A stretch of DNA of 6,872 nucleotides from Planctomycetaceae bacterium (lineage in GTDB: Bacteria; Planctomycetota; Planctomycetia; Pirellulales; Thermoguttaceae): contig JAIRLW010000316.1 in the NCBI GenBank assembly GCA_031259095.1, forward strand, positions 1 to 6,872, written 5' to 3'. Both the position numbers and the translations under genes were made by a program. How positions within the stretch are numbered: position 1 is the stretch's first letter; the number at the start of each line of letters is the position of its first letter. The notes beneath the pieces were generated by a model. It was given only the letters and a program-made list of their open reading frames with translations, had not been told where the DNA came from and did not search any database. This document shows positions 1 to 5,771 of the stretch, one piece after another.

Positions 1-1388
1 GGTTCAAACTTTTCTTTGCAATGCGGACAAAGCCGCCGAACTAATCGTTGCGCCATAATTCCTTCAACAGTTGTCCCGATCAAAAACGGTTCCACACCCA
101 TATCAACCATTCGCGTAAACGCTCCAGCGGCATCGTTGGTGTGTAATGTACTAAAAACCAAATGCCCTGTCAACGACGCCTGAATCGCATTTTCCGCTGT
201 TTCCAAATCACGGATTTCACCAACCAACACCACATCAGGATCATGACGCAAAATCGCCCGAAGACTCGCCGCAAATGTTAATCCGACTTTGGTGTGAACC
301 TGAATTTGATTGATTCCGTCCAACTGATATTCTATCGGGTCTTCCGTTGTAATAATTTTTGTCGCTTCATCCTTAATCTCATTAAGCGCACTATAAAGCG
401 TGGTCGTTTTACCGGAACCGGTAGGACCTGTAACGAGAATAATTCCGTGCGGCTGTTTAATAAGTTTCAAAAATTGCGTGTAAATGTCTTCGTCCATTCC
501 AACGCCGCGAAGAGTGAAATCCATTCGGTCTTTATCGAGAATACGCATCACTATTCCTTCGCCGTGTAACATTGGAATAATCGAAAGCCGCAAATCAATT
601 TCACGACCGGAAACTTTCAGTTTAATTCGTCCATCTTGCGGAATCCGTTTTTCGGCAATATTCAAATGCGACATAATTTTGAGACGGCTGACAATCGCCG
701 ACTGAAAACGATTAATCTCCGGCGGCATCGGCTGCGTTTGAAGAACACCGTCAATTCTGTAACGAACCTTCATACCGGATTCCTGCGCTTCAATATGAAT
801 ATCGCTTGCCCGCACTTCAACCGCTTCGGTCAAAATTTCGTTCACTAAACGAACCACGGAGGCTTCCTGTGCAAGTTGGGCGTCGCCGCTTTGATCCCAC
901 TCTATTTCGTCAAGAACTTCAACATTGTCTTCGGCAACCTGCGCCATCAAACCGTCAATTGTTTCCGCGCCAACGCCAAGATGTGATTTAATGAGTTTAC
1001 CGAGTTCCGCCGGTAACGCAACCACCGGAACAACCGGTTGACCGGTTGCGGCGGTTACCGCGTCCATCGCGTGTAACTCCAACGGGTTCGACGTCGCCAC
1101 CAAAAGCGAACCGTCTTCGTCAAAACCAACCGGAAAAATATTGTAACGATGAACCAGTTTCGCGGAAAAACCGTCGAGAACGGAATGTTCAATCTGACTT
1201 TTGGCAAGATCAACAAACCGCAAACGAAGTGTTGCCGCAAGTTCTTGATACGCTTTTTCCTCCGTCCGCACGCCAAGCGCAGGAAGTACCGATTGAAGCC
1301 GCCCTTCGTTACGCAACGACTCCCGAACAATTTGAAGTTGCGTTGGATTCAAACCAACCGTTTCATGAATTTCTGTAAATAGAAGCAT
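1..1388 (-). CDS. gspE: GspE/PilB-family type II secretion / type IV pilus assembly ATPase (3' end beyond window)
   Basis: This is a cytoplasmic hexameric ATPase that powers pseudopilus or pilus assembly at the inner membrane. I read 462 codons from the ATG at 1388-1386 with no frameshift; the C-terminus lies beyond base 1. Residues about 15-140 resemble the GspE N-terminal domain, with a stretch ending in LRLRFVDL. The ATPase core follows: ASDIHIE (194-200), Walker A GPTGSGKT (321-328), the Asp box around TTEDPIEY (347-354), Walker B ending VVLVGEIRD (386-394, catalytic Glu 391), and the His box TGHLVFSTLHTND (407-419). The last residues contain CPHC (454-457), the first half of the zinc-binding tetracysteine subdomain seen in GspE and PilB. 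The N-domain lacks the clear RLGxxL repeats of cyclic-di-GMP-binding MshE types. GspE and PilB cannot be separated confidently without neighbouring genes. No Shine-Dalgarno sequence precedes the start, and the gene has its own 358-base upstream gap. Confidence 0.92.
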   Translation of the reverse strand, partial: MLLFTEIHETVGLNPTQLQIVRESLRNEGRLQSVLPALGVRTEEKAYQELAATLRLRFVDLAKSQIEHSVLDGFSAKLVHRYNIFPVGFDEDGSLLVATSNPLELHAMDAVTAATGQPVVPVVALPAELGKLIKSHLGVGAETIDGLMAQVAEDNVEVLDEIEWDQSGDAQLAQEASVVRLVNEILTEAVEVRASDIHIEAQESGMKVRYRIDGVLQTQPMPPEINRFQSAIVSRLKIMSHLNIAEKRIPQDGRIKLKVSGREIDLRLSIIPMLHGEGIVMRILDKDRMDFTLRGVGMDEDIYTQFLKLIKQPHGIILVTGPTGSGKTTTLYSALNEIKDEATKIITTEDPIEYQLDGINQIQVHTKVGLTFAASLRAILRHDPDVVLVGEIRDLETAENAIQASLTGHLVFSTLHTNDAAGAFTRMVDMGVEPFLIGTTVEGIMAQRLVRRLCPHCKEKFE

Positions 1389-1435
1389 TCGATTTTATTT
1401 AAAAATGTACGATATATTTTATTACTGTTCACAAA

Positions 1436-1469
1436 GGTAGGCGACCTTTCAGCGAAAGGATCGCCTATC
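1436..1469. repeat. Imperfect 15-bp hairpin in the gspE leader region
   Basis: The arms 1436-1450 and 1454-1469 pair over 15 base pairs, with one bulged A (1460), one G-T wobble and a three-base loop. The core is acctttc / gaaagg plus taggcga / tcgccta. No run of T follows on either strand, so it is a poor match to an intrinsic terminator. A diverged copy of the 1441-1468 segment lies at 3091-3117 (24 of 28 aligned columns identical by eye), so this is more likely a dispersed palindromic element than a gene-specific signal. Confidence 0.65.
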
Positions 1470-1659
1470 TCTCGATTGTTTGACGTTTATTCTGATCATT
1501 TATTCCGACACGATTACAATAAAAATAGAACATTGGAATCATTGAAAAAAACAATCAAATGCCCTGAAAGACGTCTCATTTCGTAAAATTTCCGTTACCA
1601 CAGAGTGTATTGTAAATTTTTCAATATCAGTGTCAATATCAAAAACAACGTAGTATTTA

Positions 1660-1710
1660 TCATCTCTTGCCCCAATTTTAGAGACGTTAGGGACAATTGG
1701 GGACAAATAA
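1660..1710. repeat. Degenerate GTCCC-type palindromic repeat, copy A
   Basis: The segment contains gccccaatttta (1669-1680), ttagggaca and ggggacaaat. It aligns along its length with 3160-3219 in the same orientation, with several substitutions and short indels. Locally, ccccaatt (1670-1677) can pair with aattgggg (1695-1702). It lies just downstream of the ribBA stop codon. It appears to be an eroded member of a dispersed intergenic repeat family. Confidence 0.6.
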
Positions 1711-1746
1711 TTTTGTGCCGCAATCATTTTTACCATGAAACGGCGT

Positions 1747-2949
1747 TTACGGAATTTTATGTCCCATTCGATCACGTTTTGTCGCCAGATAATGGGCGTT
1801 GTATTCATTCGACGGGCAAACAATCGGAACCTGATCGACCACTTCCAAATCAAATCCGCCATAAATAAAAGCGTCTGTCTTTTTAGGATTGTTTGTCAGT
1901 AAACGTATCTTTTTGAGTCCCAAATCTTTAAGAATCTGAATACCGACCCCGTAATCCCGCAAATCGGCTTTGTGTCCCAGAGCAAGATTCGCGTCCACCG
2001 TATCGAATCCCTCATCTTGGAGATGATACGCTTTAATTTTTTCCGCAAGACCAATACCGCGTCCTTCCTGCGGAAGATACACAATCACACCAACTCCAGC
2101 GTCGCTAACTGATTGCAATGCGTAATGGAGTTGATCGCCGCAATCGCAACGGAGAGAATGTAACAAATCGCCGGTAAAACAAGAAGAGTGAAGCCGCACT
2201 AATGGAGTCTCCGATTGGGAAAGATCGCCAAAAACAATCGCAATCGGTTCTTTTTCCTCATATTTAATTTGATAAACATAAATTCTGGCAACACCATATT
2301 TTGTCGGCAAATTGGCGTCGGCGATTCGATCCACAATCTTTTCACGGCGTCGCCGATATTTAATCAGTTCTTCAATAGTAATAATTTCAAGATTAAATTG
2401 TTTCGCCATTCCGAACAATTGTTCCCGATTGGCGCGATTACCGGTTTTGTCCAGAATTTCACAAAGAACGCCGCCTGGCGCAAGACCCGCCAGACGGACA
2501 AGATCAATCACCGCTTCGGTGTGACCAGCACGTCGGAGAACTCCGCCTTCCTTCGCCTCCAACGGAAAAAGATGTCCGGGTCGGGCAAAATCGGACGGCT
2601 TACTGGTCGGGTCGATAATTGCCCGAATGGTTGCCGCTTTTTCCTGAGCCGTAATACCTGTTTTATTGGTAATATGATCGACCGGAACAGTAAACGCCGT
2701 TTGAAGCGGCGCGGTGTTGTGCGTGACCATCGGCGAAAGATCAAGACGTTTACAAGTTTCCGGCAAAATCGGCATACACACCTGACCACGACCATGAATA
2801 AGCATAAAATTAACGGATATATCCGTAACACTCTCGGCGGCACAAACAAGATCGCCTTCATTTTCACGGTCTTCATCGTCCATCACAATGACAAGTTGAC
2901 CTTTCCTGATCGCCTCCAACGCAGAATCAATACTCGAAAATTCGGACAT
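1747..2949 (-). CDS. ribBA: Bifunctional 3,4-dihydroxy-2-butanone 4-phosphate synthase / GTP cyclohydrolase II
   Basis: This cytosolic enzyme supplies both precursors of riboflavin: the N-terminal half converts ribulose 5-phosphate to 3,4-dihydroxybutanone phosphate plus formate, and the C-terminal half opens GTP. The protein has 400 residues, the usual RibBA length. RibB domain, about 1-205: acidic metal-binding motif DDEDRENEGD (24-33), THNTAP (76-81), RPGHLFPL (123-130), HTEAVIDL (143-150) and CEI (163-165). RibA domain, about 208-400: zinc cysteines C257, C268 and C270 in HSSC and RCDCG, QEGRGIGL (294-301), and catalytic residues Y308, D329 and R331 by alignment with E. coli RibA (Y105, D126, R128). 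It ends with the usual LLTNNPKK and MGHKIP. Both active sites look complete. Two residues are less usual: Ser 256 where E. coli RibA has Glu 53, and Pro 293 before QEGRGIGL where Arg is frequent. No Shine-Dalgarno sequence precedes the ATG. No FMN riboswitch core was seen upstream. Confidence 0.97.
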   Translation of the reverse strand: MSEFSSIDSALEAIRKGQLVIVMDDEDRENEGDLVCAAESVTDISVNFMLIHGRGQVCMPILPETCKRLDLSPMVTHNTAPLQTAFTVPVDHITNKTGITAQEKAATIRAIIDPTSKPSDFARPGHLFPLEAKEGGVLRRAGHTEAVIDLVRLAGLAPGGVLCEILDKTGNRANREQLFGMAKQFNLEIITIEELIKYRRRREKIVDRIADANLPTKYGVARIYVYQIKYEEKEPIAIVFGDLSQSETPLVRLHSSCFTGDLLHSLRCDCGDQLHYALQSVSDAGVGVIVYLPQEGRGIGLAEKIKAYHLQDEGFDTVDANLALGHKADLRDYGVGIQILKDLGLKKIRLLTNNPKKTDAFIYGGFDLEVVDQVPIVCPSNEYNAHYLATKRDRMGHKIP

Positions 2950-3003
2950 AAAATTTTAAGGAATTTTATATTAACAACTTACATTCACAAACATAATCGG
3001 TTT

Positions 3004-3033
3004 ATTATAACTATTTGGAATCAACCATGCCAG
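3004..3033 (-). promoter_or_regulatory. Candidate sigma-70-type promoter for ribBA
   Basis: On the minus strand a perfect TATAAT lies at 3009-3004, and CTGGCA (4 of 6 matches to TTGACA) lies 18 bases upstream at 3033-3028. Transcription would start near 2997, giving a leader of about 48 bases. The -10 match is good, the -35 weak. In an AT-rich gap such matches arise by chance, so this is only a candidate. Confidence 0.3.
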
Positions 3034-3120
3034 AGGGTCACTCGTCCTTTCCCGTGAACGGCAGGAAATCGAAGAACCCAATCAACCGTTGCAACCTTTC
3101 GGCGAAAAGTCGCCTATGAC
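3021..3120 (-). other. GC-rich, foldable block upstream of ribBA (possible structured RNA or repeat unit)
   Basis: This 100-base block is 53% GC between flanks of about 18% GC. Read on the minus strand, the 45 bases from 3079 to 3035 fold into an imperfect hairpin. Outer pairs are GGGU/ACCC, then UUCG/CGAG (one wobble), UUUC/GAAA and CCG/CGG around a UUCA loop. Upstream of it (3115-3092) two alternative small hairpins compete: GGCGA/UCGCC with a CUUU loop, or CUUUUC/GAAAGG with a GCC loop. The hairpin is not followed by a U-tract, so it is not a standard terminator. It has none of the conserved FMN riboswitch core that I can recognise. It could be a leader RNA, a dispersed repeat, or a remnant of another gene. 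Function unknown. Confidence 0.4.
3091..3117. repeat. Second copy of the tcgccta-type hairpin repeat
   Basis: This segment matches 1441-1468 in the same orientation: acctttc, gcgaaa and tcgcctat are shared, with three substitutions and one indel. Here the left arm of the long hairpin has decayed (gcaac in place of gcgac), leaving only short alternative stems. It forms one edge of the GC-rich block upstream of ribBA. Confidence 0.6.
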
Positions 3121-3159
3121 CATTTCCTAAACAAAAATTTGATTTATGATTTAAAAATC

Positions 3160-3219
3160 ATTTGTCCCTACTATCCCTTAGCCCCAATTTTAGGGACAGA
3201 AGGGACATTAGGGACAAAT
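3160..3219. repeat. GTCCC-type palindromic repeat, copy B
   Basis: The arms 3160-3179 and 3200-3219 are inverted repeats of 20 bases with 18 matches, enclosing a 20-base loop that contains gccccaatttta. Each arm carries tttgtcccta or its complement. The same sequence family appears, more eroded, at 1660-1710. It could form a stable hairpin in the transcript downstream of the rhamnulokinase gene, but it lacks an adjacent U-tract. Confidence 0.7.
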
Positions 3220-3310
3220 TAGATGAAAACCGATAATGCCTTCATCGCAATCGCTAATATCATCGTTTTTTTGAGCAATTAGTGTCAACACGCCCTAATA
3301 CTGATTTTGA

Positions 3311-3397
3311 ACTACGAAATACACGAAGGGACACGAAAATGATGTTGCTATTTTTTATTGTTTCAAACCTTTCGTGAACATTCGTGTTTTTCGTAGT
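3311..3397. repeat. 28-base inverted repeat of the actacgaaa-acacgaa type
   Basis: The arms 3311-3338 and 3370-3397 are reverse complements with 24 of 28 bases matching, separated by 31 bases. Each arm is built from short cgaa/cacgaa units. From general familiarity, similar acacgaa-rich repeats recur in intergenic DNA of several environmental bacterial genomes; I cannot check this here. It lies downstream of the rhamnulokinase stop and could act as a 3' stem in that transcript. Confidence 0.7.
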
Positions 3398-3539
3398 GAA
3401 AAGAAAAATAATTTAAAAACAATTTGCAAAAAATCAGCGTCATCTGCGGACTTCTCGCTCGGTATGCTCGAAGGTTAATAAAATAGACCATTACATTGCC
3501 GCTTGTTGCAAAAGTCCAGTTATAAAAATAACAACATGA

Positions 3540-5069
3540 TTAACGTCCGATAATATCAAGAAAACGGCTGTAAGCGTCGTTCCATTCGGTAACATGTTCG
3601 GCGGTCGGAAGATATTCAACAACGTCAAAACTCGACCGGATAATTTGTCGGGCTTCGTCGATATTCGCAACATCTCCGGCGGCAACCGCTTGCATCATAA
3701 TATTACCGATAGCGGTTGCTTCAATTGGTCCAGCAATCACATGTCGTCCGCAAGCATCAGCCGCTGCTTGACAAAGTTGGAGATTTTTCGTACCGCCGCC
3801 GACAATATGAATCGTTTCAATCCGTGAACCCGAAATTGTTTCGCACATCTCCAATACGTGACGAAATTTCATGGCGATACTATCCAACGCACAGCGGAGA
3901 ACCGCTCCATCACTTTCCGGTACGGTCTGACCTGTTTTTCGGCAAAATTCAACAATCGCTTGGGGCATATCGGTTGGTCCCAAAAATTCATGTGCATCGG
4001 GATCAATAAATGAAACAAGCGGTTTGGCAGCCTGAGTCAACCAATTCAAATCTTCCCAATCGAGCGGTAAACCGGTTTTACCTTTGTGTCCTTGCTGATT
4101 CCATGTTCTCCGGCATTCCTGTAACAACCACATTCCGCAGATATTTTTGAGAATCCGCATCGTCCCGCCAACACCTCCTTCATTGGTAAAATTCAATTCG
4201 GAAACTATTTTTGTAACAATCGGTTTCGGAGATTCGATTCCCATGAGCGCCCATGTTCCAAGACTGATGTACGCCCAATTAATTTTGGCAATATCGTTTC
4301 CTGATGGCGATGGTTTTGCGGGAACCGACATAACCGCCGACGCGGTGTCGTGAGTTCCCGGCAAAATTACTTTTGCCGAAACCAATCCTGTTGCCGAGAC
4401 CAGATTTTTCCGAAGCGTTCCTAAAACGGTTCCGGGTAACGAAACCGGTAAAAATAAACCGGTCGGCAATCCGAACATTTCGAGTAACGATTTTGCCCAA
4501 TTGTTTTCGGTCGGATTAAAAAACTGTGTTGTTGTGGCGTTGGTAAATTCGTTACTTTTTATGCCGCTGAGAAGCCAATGAAATAAATCCGGCATCATCA
4601 GAAATGTTTCGGCAACATCAAATAACGGCGAATGATTTTGTTTCATTGCCAAAAACTGGTAAAGCGTATTGAATTGCATAAACTGCAAACCGCTTTGCCG
4701 AAAAATATCGTTTCGGGAAACTGTTTTGAATGCTTGTTCCATGACTCCGTTTGTTCGGGAGTCGCGGTAACAGACGGGATTACTCAGCAACGTGCCGCCG
4801 CGTCCGAGTAACGCAAAATCGACGCCCCAAGTGTCCACGCCGACGCCAACAATTTTGTTACCGAATTTTGTTCCGGCGATTTGTAAACCGGTTTGAACAT
4901 GCGACCAGAGCGTGGGCAGATTCCAATAAAGAGTTCCGGCTAAGTCGGCGGGACCGTTTTCATAACGATAAAGTTCTTCGAGTTCCAGCGTGTTGCCGTC
5001 GAAATGTCCGGCTAAATGCCGACCACTCGATGCGCCCATATCAACGGCAAGATAGGTTTTTCGTGTCAT
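3540..5069 (-). CDS. rhaB: Rhamnulokinase (FGGY carbohydrate kinase)
   Basis: The enzyme phosphorylates L-rhamnulose to L-rhamnulose 1-phosphate in the cytosol, the second step of rhamnose breakdown. From the ATG at 5069-5067 it has 509 residues (E. coli RhaB has 489). An in-frame TTG six codons upstream is a weaker start, because the ATG sits just before the first conserved strand. FGGY_N domain, about 4-250: phosphate-binding DMGASSGR (10-17), GVDTWGVDF (77-85), YRDSRTNG (101-108), FNTLYQ (133-138) and GTHDTASAV (238-246), with D241 the likely catalytic base. FGGY_C domain: SLGTWALMG (269-277), TNEGGVGG (295-302), KNICGMWLLQ (308-317) and HIVGGGTKN (421-429). Cysteines 376 and 393 match the spacing of the disulphide pair in E. 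coli RhaB. Resemblance to E. coli RhaB across these motifs is strong enough to prefer rhamnulokinase over other FGGY kinases. No rhaA or rhaD gene lies within the window. Confidence 0.93.
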   Translation of the reverse strand: MTRKTYLAVDMGASSGRHLAGHFDGNTLELEELYRYENGPADLAGTLYWNLPTLWSHVQTGLQIAGTKFGNKIVGVGVDTWGVDFALLGRGGTLLSNPVCYRDSRTNGVMEQAFKTVSRNDIFRQSGLQFMQFNTLYQFLAMKQNHSPLFDVAETFLMMPDLFHWLLSGIKSNEFTNATTTQFFNPTENNWAKSLLEMFGLPTGLFLPVSLPGTVLGTLRKNLVSATGLVSAKVILPGTHDTASAVMSVPAKPSPSGNDIAKINWAYISLGTWALMGIESPKPIVTKIVSELNFTNEGGVGGTMRILKNICGMWLLQECRRTWNQQGHKGKTGLPLDWEDLNWLTQAAKPLVSFIDPDAHEFLGPTDMPQAIVEFCRKTGQTVPESDGAVLRCALDSIAMKFRHVLEMCETISGSRIETIHIVGGGTKNLQLCQAAADACGRHVIAGPIEATAIGNIMMQAVAAGDVANIDEARQIIRSSFDVVEYLPTAEHVTEWNDAYSRFLDIIGR

Positions 5070-5110
5070 GATAATTAAGTATGGCAATAAGTTGTTGCGA
5101 TAACAGTCTC

Positions 5111-5324
5111 TTTTATTTTACCACAAAGGACAGCAGAGAGAACAGAAATTGTTTTGTGAATTGAAATTAAAGGTGTTATTTTTTAAAGTATCATTATATT
5201 CTTGAACATGGAAAATGCTGAATTTTAAAACAATATTCCGTAAACGATGTTCAAAATAAATTTCGATATAATAATTGAATCAATAAAATATCAAAAATTT
5301 CTCTCTTTGTGGTAAAAAATAAAA
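5111..5324. repeat. Inverted repeat pair of the accacaaag type
   Basis: The arm ttttattttaccacaaag (5111-5128) matches the reverse complement of 5305-5324 except for a two-base indel. Both copies continue inward into agagagaa/aaatt sequence, with extra bases in the left copy. Between them lie about 175 AT-rich bases, including ttgaacat (5202-5209) facing atgttcaa (5247-5254). A related fragment, ttaccacagag, lies at 1595-1605. The pair could bound a small decayed mobile element or be two independent copies of one dispersed repeat. Confidence 0.6.
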
Positions 5325-5560
5325 TCGACCGTTACCTTGAAGAAAGTTAAACAGTCGTCAATATACACAAAAAATGTTGTTATTAAAAGCGGGTAACTGC
5401 CTATTTTTATTAACCACCGAACACATGGAAAAAATCATCTGCAGATTCTTTTGACATAAAAATAATTATGTCTATTTTAATTCTTGAAATCCGTTGTTAT
5501 CCCTAATATAATTGGAGAGACGATGAGATGTTCGATTGGCAATATGACATGATTTAAAAA

Positions 5561-5741
5561 TAGTAATATATCAGTGAAATAATTATTTTGTAATTATTCA
5601 ATGGAATGTCCGAGATTTTCATGTTTCTGTCCCGTTAGGGACGAGATGTTGGTTAATACTAGTGACCAGTAGGAATTTTACCAATTTTTACCCAATCGTG
5701 TCCCTAACGGGACGGGAAAAAATTCCGCTGATATATTACTA
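5561..5741. repeat. MITE-like element with nested inverted repeats
   Basis: The outer arms 5561-5580 and 5722-5741 are 20-base inverted repeats with 18 matches, sharing tagtaatatatcag exactly. Nested inside, gtcccgttagggac (5629-5642) and its exact reverse complement (5700-5713) form a second inverted pair, and each of these is itself a short palindrome. A third near-palindrome, tactagtgaccagta, lies between them. Only a run of A flanks both ends, so no target duplication can be claimed. At 181 bases with no coding capacity it resembles a miniature transposable or REP-type element. It ends about 30 bases before the hemD start. Confidence 0.6.
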
Positions 5742-5771
5742 AAAATATTCTGTAAGATACACTATTCCGCT

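Larger units (their letters stand above)
1389..1746. other. Intergenic gap between ribBA and the gspE-like gene
   Basis: This gap separates the ribBA stop codon from the gspE-like start on the same strand. It holds a strong imperfect hairpin (1436-1469) and a degenerate GTCCC-type repeat (1660-1710). A 9-base direct repeat, tcaatatca, occurs at 1621-1629 and 1633-1641. I see no convincing sigma-70 promoter, no tRNA and no intrinsic terminator with a U-tract. A reading frame crosses the gap on the minus strand (1862 down to 1539), but it begins inside ribBA and matches no family I recognise. Confidence 0.6.
2950..3539. other. Intergenic gap upstream of ribBA, rich in palindromic repeats
   Basis: This 590-base gap lies between the rhamnulokinase stop and the ribBA start, both genes on the minus strand. 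Going away from ribBA it holds an AT-rich leader (about 18% GC, 2951-3010), a GC-rich block (3021-3120, 53 of 100 bases G or C by count), another AT-rich spacer (about 18% GC, 3121-3160), a GTCCC palindrome (3160-3219), a featureless stretch (about 3225-3305), a 28-base inverted repeat (3311-3397) and a short repeat-like sequence at 3431-3450. No gene is supported in it. Confidence 0.65.
5070..5771. other. Divergent AT-rich gap between rhaB and hemD
   Basis: About 700 bases separate the divergent starts of the rhamnulokinase and hemD, so both promoters should lie here. A minus-strand TATAAT at 5198-5193 lacks a good -35 partner, and I see no convincing plus-strand promoter before hemD. The gap holds an inverted repeat of the accacaaag type (5111-5324), short repeat-like pieces around 5410-5448 including the perfect palindrome atctgcagat (5437-5446), and a nested inverted repeat (5561-5741). 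No supported gene was found. Confidence 0.65.

Noticed and set aside
1436..1469. Intrinsic terminator for ribBA
   Set aside because: The stem is strong but no T-run follows in either direction, it lies about 280 bases past the stop, and a related copy sits upstream of ribBA.
1539..1862. A 107-codon minus-strand frame running from ribBA into the gap
   Set aside because: It begins out of frame inside ribBA, passes through repeat sequence (1660-1710), and shows no family motif. The lower part looks mildly protein-like but is not enough to call a gene.
2215..3057. A 280-codon open frame on the plus strand opposite ribBA
   Set aside because: It lies antisense to a complete, clearly conserved ribBA gene. 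Its translation is rich in Asn, Arg, Phe and Thr with no recognisable motif, as expected for a shadow frame.
2950..3200. FMN riboswitch upstream of ribBA
   Set aside because: I looked on the minus strand for the conserved RFN core (AGGGTGAAATTCCC-like and CCGACAG-like segments) and did not find it.
5070..5087. TTG start for rhaB, giving six extra residues
   Set aside because: The downstream ATG at 5069 places the conserved DMGASSGR motif at residue 10, typical for the family, and no ribosome binding site favours the TTG.
5193..5221. Sigma-70 promoter for rhaB
   Set aside because: There is a minus-strand TATAAT, but the best -35 at suitable spacing matches only 3 of 6 bases, which is unremarkable in such AT-rich DNA.
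5100..5750. CRISPR array or tRNA in the divergent gap
   Set aside because: The repeats are inverted and unequally spaced, not regular direct repeats with spacers, and no cloverleaf or TTCGA-type loop was visible.
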